Source: Deroplatys truncata
Lineage: Eukaryota > Arthropoda > Insecta > Mantodea > Mantidae
Reading direction: 5' to 3'
DNA: 64,000 nt
NCBI GenBank assembly: GCA_030765065.1
Contig: CM060983.1
Span: 47,490,067-47,554,066, forward strand
Notes under the pieces: model-generated
Told to the model about the DNA's origin: nothing
What the model saw: the letters and a program-made list of their open reading frames with translations, nothing else
Databases searched by the model: none
Translations under genes and position numbers: made by a program
Shown: positions 1 to 11,363 of the stretch, piece by piece
Layout: each line of letters starts with the position of its first letter
How positions within the stretch are numbered: position 1 is the stretch's first letter

Positions 1-377
1 GTTCCTATGTATTAGAAGTTTTTCGCATACTGTCAGTTTTACTTATCTTTATTATTTAGTTGTATATTTTTGATGTTTCATCCGGAAGTAATGAGCCAGT
101 ATGATTTTTCTATGGTGCCATCAGATAAAGTGGCAACACTGTTAGCAGCACTGGGTCGCAGTCGCGTACCGCTTCCCTCCCAAAACTCCAGTCCTGCTCT
201 TGCACTGCTTCCCTCATACTCATACATCAAAGTCCACTACATGATCATAAGGTCAATGTTTGGTGTGCTGCAAGTGCAGCTAGAATAATTGGCCCTATTT
301 TCTTTCATGAAACAATGCTACACACTACCAAGGCTTAATTTTAGAGAGTTTTGTTTCCCCCTTACCTGCATTGACAG
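1..377. other. Unassigned AT-rich sequence
   Basis: I see no recognisable gene or repeat here. A short open frame at 70-288 has no recognisable motif and a composition no different from the flanks. Confidence 0.4.
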
Positions 378-690
378 ATGAGCAAGTGCAGGTGTATTTC
401 AACAAGCGAGAATACAGCTCGGACTTCTTTGGATACAATTGCTGACAGAGTGATCAGTGTAGGGATGTGGCCTGCTCAATCCCTAGACCTCATGCTTGCG
501 AGTTTTTACTTGTGGGGCAATTTAAAAGACAAAATATGTAACCAAAATCTCAAACATTAAAAGAATTTACGGGGAGAATGCCATTACCCAAAAAGAGTTA
601 CATTATGTTAATCATAATCTGTTATGACGTTGCTATGCCTGTCTTTGATCAGAAAGAGAAGTTTCTAACATCATATTTGAAAAGTTAGTA
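378..690 (+). pseudogene. Tc1/mariner-related (Z-type) transposase C-terminal relic
   Basis: The translation holds DRVISVGMWPAQSLDLMLAS followed by FYLWGNLKDKI, which matches the end of the DDE domain in a widespread arthropod Tc1/mariner-related transposase family (usual form WPPRSPDLxPxDFYLWG). The third catalytic region is eroded: the expected PCDFYLWG reads MLASFYLWG, so the acidic residue is gone. After a frame change, LHYVNHNLL and RCYACL continue the C-terminal helices to about 690. No N-terminal part or terminal repeats are visible. It is a dead fragment, related to the copies at 9839-10577 and 62660-64000. Confidence 0.6.
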
Positions 691-1121
691 ATGTAAAGGA
701 CATTCAATATGGTAATTTGCAAAATAATAATGGTACTTTACTTGCTGTCAAAGAAGAAAGGGATTGACCTAAGTGTTAACACAATTGCAAATGCTCACAA
801 CACACGCACAGATACATGGACTCAAACACACATAAACACAAAGCAAATAACCATACAAATAGGATGATGCAAAATAACTTGTCACTACACAGGCAGTCTC
901 TAAACTGATGTAAATACATTAAGCTGTGGCTGAAGGAAAGCACTGTTTATAACTGTAGCAACACCAGAAGATAAGACATGCAGTTCTTGTTACTGCAATG
1001 GTCGCTCACCAGGTACGCCATGCTAATAACGTGTTACAATATCGGCAACAAGGTTTTTGCATCTTAGTTCTAATTGGTCCTTCTAATTGTTGCTATGACG
1101 TGTCCATCCCCCTCCCTTTCA
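691..1121. other. Unassigned sequence
   Basis: AT-rich, with a mildly CA-rich patch (about 790-845). Nothing recognisable. Confidence 0.4.
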
Positions 1122-1317
1122 TTTAAAGCTTTCTGCCATGTGGTTAGTAACTGTCAATCACCTTCATGATTGACGCCGACTATAGTTGGCCTTGTCCATT
1201 CATCCTATTTGTTTCAATGCATATGACGGTTTGACCCTGTGTTTGTTTGTGTTTTGTACTTCTTAAATGTTCTTTCAACCTCGCACCAATGTTCCTTTTG
1301 GTTCTTCCTATGTAGCT
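1122..1317 (-). pseudogene. Penelope-like element GIY-YIG endonuclease relic
   Basis: On the minus strand the sequence reads SYIGRTKRNIGARLKEHLRS followed by TKHKQT, and later NHMAESFK. This is the GIY-YIG nuclease pattern (YIG, a basic stretch, then RxxEH) that ends Penelope-like retroelement proteins. The domain starts beside the V1 insertion at 1321, which separates it from any upstream reverse-transcriptase part (beyond 2037). Frames are broken after TKHKQT. A second, better preserved piece of the same domain is at 46978-47240. A free GIY-YIG protein is unlikely given the lesions. Confidence 0.5.
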
Positions 1318-1320
1318 TAA

Positions 1321-2034
1321 AGGCTGGCTCACAATAACCAAGAACCATTATTTGAATGAGAACAAGTTTGAAATACGTGTATTATAATGTGAGTGTTCAC
1401 AATTAACGGGAAGCTTTCCCTGGTCCTGGGAACAGAAAAGAAGACTTGGTCAACTTTTAGCATTCTCATTCCTGGCCATGGCTTATAAGACTCATATTAA
1501 GCTCTTCACTGTAGAAACTATTCATGTCAGCTGTGATGTGAAAGAGCTGTTAGAGCCCTCTCTAGTCGTAAACTGTGAAAGTGAAACTAATAAATTCCAG
1601 CAAATGTGTGTCCTGACCATAGATCCTAACTCCCTCAGATCTTCTAGTGAAACACCATCTGCAGTTTGTTTATATGCAAAAAAAATAACTACAAAGTACA
1701 GTAAAAACTGGTAGAAATTAACAAAGACAACTTTAATGTATGCTATTAATAAAGGAATGAAGCTTGGTACGACTAGAGAAATTGGAAATGATAATGGATC
1801 TGCATTTAGAAAATATTTACTCTATTGAAATTTGATAACCTGGATTATGTTTGTTGAACTGAAGCAGGTGAAAATATTTCATTGGTCGGTTACAAACAAA
1901 TGCCATTTCAATGCACAAAATCTACTTGCTACTTTGTTATTGATATGCATTTCCATTCTCGTTACCATGGTATTGTGAACTAAAATGTTTATGCTGTTTT
2001 GCTTCCCATTCTCAGGTTATTATGAACCAAGTCT
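1321..2034. mobile_element. V1: Harbinger-like non-autonomous element, complete
   Basis: A 714-bp element bounded by TAA on both sides (1318-1320 and 2035-2037). Its inverted ends read AGGCTGGCTCACAATAACC on the left and, in reverse complement, AGACTTGGTTCATAATAACC on the right. The interior matches the copies at 39065-39783, 35509-38507, 44690-44985 and 48490-48780. A three-base TAA/TTA duplication with short terminal repeats is the PIF/Harbinger habit. No transposase is encoded; the 78-residue open frame at 1478-1714 is chance. It is inserted in the Penelope-like relic. Confidence 0.75.
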
Positions 2035-2567
2035 TAATTCATTCCTTGCAACTAATTCAGTAAATTTCTGGCATCTTGTTTTCTCAGAGTTTGTCTTTGG
2101 TGTTCATTTTCAGTGTATTTTAAGCCGTGTTTGTTGGTGGATGCCAGATATATGGCTTAATTTTTAAGAATTTGTAAAGATTTATCTTGTGCCCAGGGAC
2201 AGAATGTAAACCTTTTTGAAGCCCTTTTTTTCTGAAATTTTCTTTAAGTGCAGTGGACTGCCTTATTTCCTTATGTGTTTTAAATTTCTCAACTTTTTTG
2301 TGCACTAATTCTTTGGAAAAACCATTCTTCTGGACTACTTCTAGGATATGTTTTTATATTACTTCTTCATGGTTAAGTTAATCTGAAGGTTAGGTTATTG
2401 AAAATTGCAAGTTTGTTTGACCTCAGGTTTATCCATTGTCAATATATGTTTGCTTCTTGAAAATCCCAAATTCTAGTTTGTTGATGACCTTGATGATTTT
2501 TATATCTAATGGGAGTTGGTTCGGTCTCCATTGTAAACTTAACTGAGCTGTCTGCAGGGTTTACATA
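2035..2567. other. Unassigned, possibly upstream part of the Penelope-like relic
   Basis: This lies on the far side of V1 from the GIY-YIG relic. A minus-strand frame at 2120-2305 is lysine-rich but shows no diagnostic motif, so I cannot confirm that it belongs to the same element. Confidence 0.3.
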
Positions 2568-3778
2568 GGGTCACTCTGAAAGTTTCGAGAATGGGCAATA
2601 TTGAGTTGTGGTAAGCCAAAGCAGGTGTTCATAGCTTTTGATTGAAGTTCAGATAGTAACATGTGCAAGCAGTGTTAGCACTTTGTGTATGTACATGCAG
2701 GTGTTGCTACGCCTGATGATCTCAAGCAAGAGCATTTCCGTGATATGATTTTGTTTGACTTTAAAGTCAGTTTAGGGGCGAGAGAATGCCTTCAAAGACT
2801 GAATTGGGTATTTGGGAATCTTTGCCCATTGCAATGAACAATTTATGGATGGTTTGCAGAGTTAAGAAGAGGAAGGGGTCCCCTTGAAGATGAAGACTGC
2901 ACTGGACAGCTGGCCACAGCAACAATGGATGAAAATATGAAAAAAGAGAACATGTTGCCAGAAGATCATTGTTGTACATATCAGATTCAAGAAGCCCTGA
3001 ATATTGGATCGGCAGCAGTGAACACCATCCTTAAAGAAAAACTTTACATCAGGAACCTCTGCAGTCACTGGATCTTCCACCACCTCACAAATGAGCAGAA
3101 ATAGGCATATGTGCAATGGTACCAGAAAATGATTGTAAAACTTGATGGGGGGGAAGATTCAAAAGCACATTTAACATTGTAGTAAGTGACAAAAGCTGGA
3201 TATTTCAGTATAGTCCAGAAACTAAGCTACAGTCAACGGTCTGGGTCTTCCCAGGAGAGGATCCTCCATTAAAAGTAAGGCAAGCAAGAAGTGTTAGCAG
3301 GAAGATGTTCTGTTTGTTCTTCTCAGCTAGTGGCCATATTGTGATAATTCCACTTGAGGGACAAAAGACTGCCAGATGGTACACCACAAAATGTCTGCCA
3401 CAAGTCCTCAGTGAACTGAGAACAAAGCATCCTAAGACTGGTCTGTGCAGAATTTTATTGTACCAAAAAAACACTTCTGCCCACTCTGCACTAGAAACAG
3501 TCGTATTTCTGCAGGAGTTAAGAGCAACTTTGTCCCATCCTCCCTATAGTTCAGAACTGGCTTCATGCAACTTTTTTCTATTCCCCAAAATAAAAAAAAA
3601 TGAGGTCACTGATTTGGATCGCCTGTAGTTGCTTATGAAGAATATATTTGCACTCTCTCCAAAGAAGAATTGTGTTCAGCATTTGAAAAGTGGTTTGAGA
3701 CATTGTATAGGATGCAGTGATCAGATCTAAGTTTTTAAAACATTATTGTGTTCATTCTCAAAACTTTCAGAGTGACCC
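2568..3778 (+). mobile_element. Mariner-A copy 1, defective
   Basis: About 1.21 kb with inverted ends GGGTCACTCTGAAAGTTT and AAACTTTCAGAGTGACCC next to TA (2566-2567). The transposase is read in pieces. SDKSWIFQYSPETKLQSTVW (3185 onward) keeps the first catalytic Asp at 3188. The frame at 3305-3628 starts MFCLFFSASGHIVIIPLEGQ. The second Asp is lost (LLYQKNTSAHSA, Lys codon at 3467-3469 where HHDNASAHSA is usual). The third is Asn (ASCNFFLFP, 3569-3571). The first third is frame-broken. The element is dead and pairs with the inverted copy 540 bp downstream. Confidence 0.8.
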
Positions 3779-4317
3779 TCATAGTAGTTTTAGGGCTCCT
3801 GATGCAAGTTTTTTATTTACTATAGCAAAGATACCATTTAAATATCTCTACCATGCTTTAAAGATCACTGGGAATGAATTGGCTATCTGAGTTTCCAAAA
3901 AGGGTTGCCAAAAATGGAGACAGAGGGTTACTCATTGCCAGACCTTTGGTTTGAATGTAGAACCTCTTCTTGAATGTGAAGACTTTTTTATTTTTGTATT
4001 ACAATACCTAGGGCTGTTTTCAACTGTTCATGTTGTTTGGTCAGTCACTCTTGTTTTTGGCACATAGAGGGAATATAAGCATAGGAGAGGTATCTTGGGA
4101 GAGTGGCTCAACACATCAAAATTGTTTCAATTTCTGAGAAGTACATCACCCTTGCAGTCCAAATGAAATCTCAGTTTCGAACAAGTAGAAGGAATTGACA
4201 TGGAGAGCAATGTAGAGCACCTCAGAGGGAACCACTATTTCAGACCTTGTGACATGCAGAAGTTGATATGGGCTGGCATGTCTGTTATTAATGCCTTTTT
4301 ATATGGATACAGCTTTA
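3779..4317. other. Spacer between inverted mariner-A copies
   Basis: AT-rich, no gene seen. It is the loop of the inverted mariner-A pair. Confidence 0.4.
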
Positions 4318-5465
4318 TTATAAATGTTTTCAGAATGAACACAATAAAATTGTAGATCTGATAATTGCATCTTTTTCAAAGTATTCTCCATTGTATTCTA
4401 TATGTCTCGTCCTTTCAAACCACTTTTCAAATGCTGAAGTCATTCTTCTTTGTAGAGAGAGCAAATATATTCTTTCTACACAGTTACCACAGCTTCAGGT
4501 GGTTCAAATTGCTGGCCTCCGAATTTTTTCTTTTATTTTGGGGAATAGAAAAAATATATGAACTGTAGGGAGGATGGGACATACATTTGACTCCTGCAGA
4601 AGAAATTGGGTTGTTCCAGGTGCAGCATGGACAGAGGGCAGTGGTGCAACAAAACTCTATGCAGACCAGTCTTAGGAACCTTTGTTCTCAGTTCATTGAA
4701 GACTTGTGGCAAACATTTTGTGGTGTACCATGTGCCAGTGACAGTCTTTTGTCCCTCAAGTGGAATTGTCACAATATGGTCACTAGCTGAGAAAAATGAA
4801 CAGATTATCTTCTTGTTCACCTCACTTTTTGGAGGGGATCCTCTCCTGGGAAAACCCAGACTAATGACTTCGTTAGTTTGTGGATCTTCTCCATCAAATT
4901 TTTCTATAATTTCCTGGCAGCCTTGTACATGTGCCTGTTTCTGCTCATTATGAGGTGGTGGGGATCCAATGACTGCAGAACTTCCTGACGTGAAGTTTTT
5001 CTTAAGGATGGTGCTTGTTGCTACCGATCCAGTATTCAGGACTTCTTGAATCTGATATGTGCAACAATGATCTTCTCACAACATGCGCTCTGCTTTCATC
5101 AGAATTTCATCTGTTGCTGTAGCTGGCCATCTTGCATAGTCTTCATCTTCGAGGCAGTCTGTTCTTTTCTCTACAAATCATAGATTGCAAAGGGGAAAGA
5201 TCCCCAAATGCCTGGTACAGTCTTTCAAGGCATTCTCTATCCATAAGCCAACTAGTCATTGAAAATCATTGCATGGAAATGCTCTTGTTCAAGATCTATT
5301 CTAGCAAATGGCACACCTGCATGCGCATACACAGAAGTGCTGATGTTAAATGTTGTTGGAGTACACCCAGTCTTGCACTCAATATTATCTGAATTTAATC
5401 TAAAGCTAGGAAGACCTGCTTACCACAACCCATTGTTGTCCATTCTCAAAACTTTGACTGGCCCT
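4318..5465 (-). mobile_element. Mariner-A copy 2, defective, opposite strand
   Basis: The minus strand repeats mariner-A: the 5' end by reverse complement starts GGGCCAGTCAAAGTTTTGAG and the 3' end is eroded near 4318-4335. The best protein segment (4533-4820) contains FFSASDHIVTIPLEGQKTVT and TKCLPQVFNELRTKVPKTGL, then LLHHCP where the second catalytic Asp should be. The frame shifts there. No intact transposase remains. The two terminal repeats have diverged more than in copy 1, so this copy is probably older or longer unconstrained. Confidence 0.75.
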
Positions 5466-6656
5466 TATATCTACTTCATTGCCAATGGCACAAGCTGAAC
5501 AGAAAATCAGTTTCTCTGCTAATCTATCATAACAATGTTGGTGGCTTCTCTTCACTTCCCATATTCTGCCTTTGTTATTGTTTTGAACTTTGTAGCAACC
5601 AGTATTCTCTTTCTGCATATTAATGCAAGGTTTATCCATAGCTGTTGCAAAAAAAAAAAAAAAAAAAGACTAAATGAAAGCAAATGGATTTTGCACTGCA
5701 ATTAAAATGACTGCAGTTTTAGTCAGGACGGCTTCTGGGGTAGTGCTGCTGTGCTGTGGCACTACTATTATAAATGGAAAGAAAGAGAAGTGTATAGGAA
5801 TTGCGCATAGAGCATAGAGTATGTGTTCCCTCATTTGAACAGGTGCTTTAAGTGACACGCGCTCTGCTGCAGTTTTCTGAAGTTTGGAGCCAATTCCAGA
5901 TTCATACCATCTATGCTCATAAGCACTTGTTTAAGGCTTGGATGTATGTTTCTACACAGTTCTTATGGTAGAGGTGGAGCCAAGATTGCTGTGACTCAGA
6001 GCTTACATTCTGCCAATTAAGAGCGCAATAAAGCACAAAACTTGGCAACAGTTGAACAATACATATTCTGCACTCAACCTTCCTTTAATACAGTGTTACA
6101 ATCTTGTTGCAAGCTGATGCATTTAGGAATGCAAATTAATGCTTGATTAAATCGAATGCAGAAATAATACACCAAAATATCCCTGTTTTGAATATAATTA
6201 TATCATTAGATTTTGAAACTAAGAAGCATTATTTCAGTATTTGTATGTTTCACAGCAGCGTGGTGATTGGTAATGATTGAGAGATTTTTGGATTTGCTGT
6301 TACGTTTTATTCCTCTTTGGCACAAGATGACCGCTTTTCTCTTTCATGAAGTCGTACACAAGCACTCTCTATCATGTTCTCCAGGAATTATATCAAACTC
6401 TTACTGTGCTCTATATACCTGTGTATAAGAACATTGCCATTGTAATAAATGTTTGTTTTTCTGTACATTTTGTTTGATACAATATATTATGAACTATGTA
6501 AATTGTTGACAAGATTACCTAATACTTTTGGTGCTACTGCACAAAGTTGGTTAATATATATTTGTTTTTGCTTTGGGGAGGGGGTGGCACTGTCAGTAGA
6601 ATGCCTCAGTAGCCGCCACTGGTTTTAGTTCACCTGTTAAACTTCTTTGTAAGTGC
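5466..6656. other. Unassigned sequence with a poly(A) tract
   Basis: Nothing recognisable apart from a 19-base A run at 5649-5667, which could be a retroposon tail although no SINE or LINE body is recognisable beside it. Confidence 0.35.
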
Positions 6657-6858
6657 TTTTACTTTGTCTACTACTTAGTATAGTACGAGGGGCACTATTT
6701 ATATTTTGAGTCTTGGCAACCCGGAATGTTGTAGGTGCCATCTGACGTTTTCAATGGAAGGTTTGACATTTTTTACCATAATCAACTTGAAACATTTTGT
6801 CAATAGAGCGTCATTTGTTTTGTTTACACTAACTTGAAAATTGTGTGTCAACAAAAAC

Positions 6859-8673
6859 ATGGAATTAACTCTTGAAAATGTTCGTGCAATGATTTATTAC
6901 AACTTGTCGCAGTTCTCAATGGCTTGTGTTATCTTATTTGTTGGGCGCTTATTGTTTAATTATTTTTAATTTGGGTTCTTTGTCCTCCGGCTAGCTATTA
7001 TAACTCGGTCGAACACGTGTCTCTAAGCAGAGTGTGTAAACGGAAAGGAGTTGTTGCTATAAATAACACTGATAAAAAAAATTTGAATCTAGACTTTTAT
7101 TGCCGTCACAATTAATAATTGACATATTTAATCTTTATACACGCCTGACTGAAACTGTGATATTTCTGAATGTAACTACAGTCGTTTTAGTTGCCGCGCA
7201 CCAATTACTTCGCATACTTTACATTTTTGTAACCAAGTCTGCGACTTGCACCTCGTGAGAGATTCTTCAGAACTGTGCGACACTTGCTTATGGTTCGAGA
7301 ATATATACTCCTTCACCTCGAATTGCCTAAACATTATAATAGAGCTGCTATTGGTTACCAAATTGCACCCACTTTAGCATCTGTTTTGGTCAGCCAATCA
7401 CTACTACTAACATATATGCTCTAGGGAAGATATTCCTTCCATTTCTAAAAAAAGGCACACAACCCTGGCGTCATTTGTTTCTCTCTTCTTAGTGATAAAC
7501 AACTCGCCCCCTCGGTTTATTGTTACTCACTTCTATTGTCAGTTTCAGTTAGACCGTGTAAACTTATTTCCTAACAATACTTATGGCTAACAAACATCTA
7601 AAATCCTGTACATACAATAATGTTAATTTACACTATAATCACTCTGGCATTCACAGCATGTTATGATATAAAATATTGCCTCAGACTTTTGACGTGGATT
7701 ATAAAGAGAAGAGTGCATCGATCAACTAACTTTCACATTTGGCGACGAAGCTCCATCCTTTGCTACTATAAAATGCTGGTATAACGAATTTAATCGTGGC
7801 CGCCGTTCGCTCAGTGATGAAGTTCGTGAAGGTCGTCGAAAATCAGTTGTGTCAGAAAACTTTGATGCTGTGCAAAAACTAATAATGAAAGATCGTCATG
7901 CGACATATTGTGAGATTGAGGCAACCCTAGGCATTAGTTCCACCAGCATATATAAAATATTGCATGATTATTTAGCAGTGAAAAGGGTTTGCTCTCGTTG
8001 GATCCCACATAATTTGACGTAATCTCAAAAAGATGCTCGTATCGATTGGTGCACAAAAATGCTCAAGAAATACAATGGTGGTGCCTCTAAAGACATATAT
8101 AAGATTGTAACAGGTGACGAATCATGGATCTATGCGTATGAGCCAGTACGTAAACAGCAGTCGACTGTATGGTTGTTTCAAGATGAAGCAAATCCAACAA
8201 AAGTTGTTCGCACTTGAAGCACTTCGAAGCAAATGTCGCCTGCTTTTTCAGCAAAACTGGCCATGTGGCAACAGTGCCTTTAGAAGAACGTAAAACAATC
8301 AATGCCGAATGGTACACAACCATTTGTTTGTCGGAAGTCTTCTGTGAAGTAGGGAAAACCATCAAGAACCGTAGGATCGTTCTTCATCAAGACAATGCGA
8401 GGGCGCATACATCTCGTCTAATAACAGAGTATTTGGAGGCTCAAAAAATCAAATTGATGGGTCATCCACCATACAGCCCTGATTTGGCACCCAATGACTT
8501 CTTTTTATTCCCGAACATCAAAAATAAATTGCGTGGACAATGATTTTCGTTGGCAGAAGCAGCTTTTGATGCCTTCAAAAACCATGTTTTGGAGGTGTCG
8601 GGAAGACTGGAATAAATGGTTCAAACGGATGCAAAAGTGTATTGATCATAAAGAATATTTTGAAAAACAATAA
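6859..8673 (+). pseudogene. Mariner-B transposase, interrupted and decayed
   Basis: A start at 6859 (MELTLENVRAMIYYN) matches the family N-terminus, then X1 interrupts. Coding resumes near 7715 with CIDQLTFTFGDEAPSFATIK, through WYNEFNRGRRSLSDE and the helix-turn-helix segment GISSTSIYKILHDYL. There is a stop at 8020-8022 and another at 8215-8217 followed by a frameshift. All three catalytic aspartates remain: TGDESWIYAYEP (about 8108), HQDNARAHT (about 8383) and PNDFFLFP (about 8491). Further lesions follow KLRGQ near 8540. The protein ends FEKQ near 8673, as in intact relatives. It cannot be made as one polypeptide. Confidence 0.8.
6905..7683. repeat. X1: divergent X-family repeat inside mariner-B
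   Basis: This non-coding block shares ordered landmarks with X2 and X3: CCTCCGGCTAGC, GTGTAAACGGAAAGGA, AACACTGAT, CTTTTATTG, CTCGCCCCCTCG (CTCACCCCCTCG in the other two) and TGTCAGTTTCAGT. It is shorter and clearly more diverged. It begins TG and ends CA, and ACT stands at both junctions (ACTT if the start is moved one base). Joining the flanks restores the mariner reading ...TTACAACTTTTGACG..., which supports these boundaries. A solo LTR is the best guess. Confidence 0.55.
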
Positions 8674-9444
8674 AGCAGTTTTCAATCAGAAATTATTTTG
8701 TTTTAATTATGAGGCTCAAAATATAAATAGTGCCCCTCGTAAGTAGAGAAAGAATTATATTCCACCCAAAAATTTGAAATTGAGATTTCACTGGAAGTAC
8801 ATGTTTTGAAGTCCTGTGCAGTTGTGAGCAGTATAATACAAAAACGAATGCTGATTAAGTTCAGCATCTTCCAAGGATGCTACACAAAGATTTTTCAAGA
8901 TAATCCTCCCCACCTCACTATCCTTTATATGGAAAATGTTTTGCTATTTTTTATTTTTCTCAAAAATGGCTCTTTAACTGTTTTGATTAAACAAATAAAA
9001 TGTATATCTTGAATTTTCTGTGAATAGCCTGTAGAGTTCTCATTATTCTGAATGATTAAACCATAAGAAGACAAAATTTTTACAAAAAAATGCAGGTCTC
9101 TTTAAAGCACACAATTTGTGCCAAACAAAATGTTTGTGTCATTAACCATTTCCGAGATAATCTTTATTAATGGTTTGAATTTTTAAATAATTTTTTTTCC
9201 AGATGATGTCACTATTTGTTTTTTCTTGTGGTCATGTAAGGAGCATGGAATTTCAAAGTCATTCATAAAAATGTGCTTTTTTAAAACTACGACTATTGCT
9301 TTACCTACTGTATTCTTCTTATACCTACAACGGAATGTGTAAATGTGTAGTCAGAGTTTATTCCTATTAATAAGAATAAGCTTTTGTAAGAATACTTTGT
9401 AGATAGTGAGTAGAGAAAGTCATATAAATGCAACACATTAGATT

Positions 9445-9838
9445 TTTTTTTTTTCTGTAAATTTGCCAAAACTTGAGAAGCGACAAGAAAATCGTTCAAG
9501 CACTGGTCAGTATCATAATACTGCGTATCTTAGATTATGCTTCCTGTCCAAAAATAACTTGACTGAATTGAATGCAGCCTTGTGGACTACTATTCCCTGA
9601 GGCAGCTACTAGAACTTACAAATTACCTTAATCTCAAAGATGTTCACTCTGTCTGGCAGACTTAGCTCTTGAGGCGTTTACTAGATTGGACACTTGTGCT
9701 ATGCTCTCAAAAATTGTTTGTTATCCACAAGAGCGCTGCAAGGCAAGGTTTCCTGACTAGCAATTTCTTATACATTTAAATTTAGTGGTCCCAAATTCCA
9801 AAGAAATTTGATCAAGTATAAGCTGTTGCTTACATGTA
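9445..9838. other. Unassigned sequence
   Basis: No recognisable gene or repeat. Confidence 0.4.
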
Positions 9839-10577
9839 CAGGATGGCACAAATAAAAGTGACCCGTCTTCTGTTTTAATGCAAATGTGATATTTCTGTTG
9901 TGTATTAATACAATATAAATTTCTTTAAAATTGATTCGAGCTACAGTACAGCAGTGGGCAATTTTATGGAACGTGAGTAATTGATGGTTGACATTCTTCT
10001 GGCAGTATTCCAGTTTATTTCATCAAATCATATACACATTGCTGTAAGCATTCTGAAAAATGACTTTCTCAATGCAAGAAAGAATTCAAATTGTGGAAGC
10101 ATATATGACAACAGGTTCGATTAACAAACGAGTCCATGATGTTTTCTCTGTGGAACAAACTATTAGCAAAAATTTGTGGCCACCACGTTCCTCAGATTCA
10201 ACAACGTGTGATATTTGCCTGTGGGGGGGGGGGGTATTTGAAGAGCAAGGTCTATGAAACAAACCCGCACACAATACAGGAACTGAAAGACATCAGCCGT
10301 GAAGTTGCCACCATCGATATCTGATCGTGGTTAGGCATGCATAGTTGTATATTGATGCTGCAGGATGCCACTTTCAACATCTTCAACAAATGGTGAGTCC
10401 ATTTCAGCAATTCGTGTGTCATTCATTTGTCAGTATTTACTCTATAATTACACGGGCCACTTTTACCTGTGCGAACTATCAATTGTTCATATTGCATAAA
10501 ATTGCCCATTGTACTGTAGTGAAATATTGCATTTGTATTCAAATTGGAGACGGCCCACTTTTATCTGTGCCATCCTT
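9839..10577 (+). mobile_element. Z2: deletion derivative of a Tc1/mariner-related element
   Basis: A 739-bp element with inverted ends CAGGATGGCACAAATAAAAG and, on the right, CTTTTATCTGTGCCATCCTT, both next to TA (9837-9838, 10578-10579). A start at 10060 reads MTFSMQERIQIVEAYMTTGS, the N-terminal motif of the family, then passes within about 30 residues directly into LWPPRSSDSTTCDICLWG, the end of the catalytic domain. The middle of the transposase, including the first two catalytic residues, is deleted. The C-terminal tail (NPHTIQELKD, later IDAAGCHFQHL) follows in other frames. A ten-base G run (10220-10229) lies at one frame change. It could only move with help in trans. Confidence 0.75.
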
Positions 10578-10716
10578 TAGATTAAAATATGGGGGGATAT
10601 TGGTTATACAGGATTGTAAACTAGTATTAAAAACAAATGGCCGACAGAGCGAGGTAGGTTATGCGAGAAAGAGACACTGAATTATCAGCCATAAAATGTT
10701 TAACAAATGCATTACT

Positions 10717-10732
10717 TAATAATAATAATAAT
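10717..10732. repeat. AAT microsatellite
   Basis: A short run of AAT units at the edge of the minus-strand transposase relic. Confidence 0.8.
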
Positions 10733-10744
10733 GGAACACTAAAC

Positions 10745-11125
10745 GATGTTGAAAACGTACCTCAGCAGCAATACATAAAATTTTATATGGTTTTAATTTA
10801 AGTAATTTGGTTGCATTTGTGACAGAGGATATTGAAACTCTTGTTTCCTGAGCAAGATGGCAGAGTGATTTTTTTCGGCGAATGTTCGAGACGTTCCCCA
10901 ATTGTGCCTTAACTTCTCTTCAGTAAGAACATGGCGCCTCATAACCCATTTCCTATCATTCACAGATCCTGTCTCTCAGAACTTCGTAGCAAGTCAAGCA
11001 GTTTGTCTACTTAGAACGTGATTATCAGTTACTCTCTTGCAAAGCACTATCATTTCTCTACAAGAATCAGTTTTCACATAATTATTGTACAACCACACTC
11101 TTTGTTCAGCACTGAATGTCGACAT
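10745..11125 (-). pseudogene. N-terminal transposase relic (Z-type helix-turn-helix)
   Basis: The minus strand starts MSTFSAEQRVWLYNNYVKTD at 11125 and, over broken frames, gives ETGSVNDRK, VMRRHVLTEEKL, KKSLCHLAQETRVSISSVTN and KLLKLKPYKI. This is the two-part helix-turn-helix leader of the insect Tc1/mariner-related family that has a SCQR/SVxR helix and an HPYKI-type end. There is no DDE domain after it. It is not part of Z2, because strand and N-terminal sequence differ. Confidence 0.55.
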
Positions 11126-11363
11126 ATTTAACAAATAACAGTAATAGCACTTAACACGTAAACTAATGCACAATATAAACAGAGAAGTATGTATAACATA
11201 GCCAGTCCCTGAGAATTGTGTGCTCCAACTGACTAAATAACATTACGCCCAGAACTGGCAGGCGAGACATGTTTCAAGGGAAGCAGCCACACTCTACTGG
11301 CCACTAGTTGCATTGACAGTCCTGTACTGTGTGTTACACAGTGTGTTTCAGTGGGAATCCCAC

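Larger units (their letters stand above)
6686..8739 (+). mobile_element. Mariner-B, defective, carrying insertion X1
   Basis: Ends CGAGGGGCACTATTTATATT and AATATAAATAGTGCCCCTCG are perfect inverted repeats flanked by TA (6684-6685, 8740-8741). Total 2,054 bp, but removing X1 (about 779 bp) leaves about 1.27 kb, the normal mariner size. The family resembles the insect group whose transposase has WYNEFNRGRRSLSDE and HPPYSPDLAPNDFFLFP. The perfect terminal repeats suggest a fairly recent arrival. Confidence 0.85.
6657..9444 (-). repeat. Y1: Y-family element split by mariner-B
   Basis: The end of a Y element (TTTTACTTTGTCTACTAC) stands at 6657-6685. The rest resumes at 8742 with AGTAGAGAAAG and runs to the opposite end near 9444 (AGAGAAAGTCATATAAATG then CAACACATTAGA). 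The Y body is about 730 bp and non-coding. Mariner-B occupies 6686-8739 at a TA inside the terminal palindrome, so Y1 is older than the mariner-B insertion. Confidence 0.7.

Noticed and set aside
1478-1714. A 78-codon open frame as a gene
   Set aside because: It lies in the V repeat. The corresponding stretches in the other V copies are not open.
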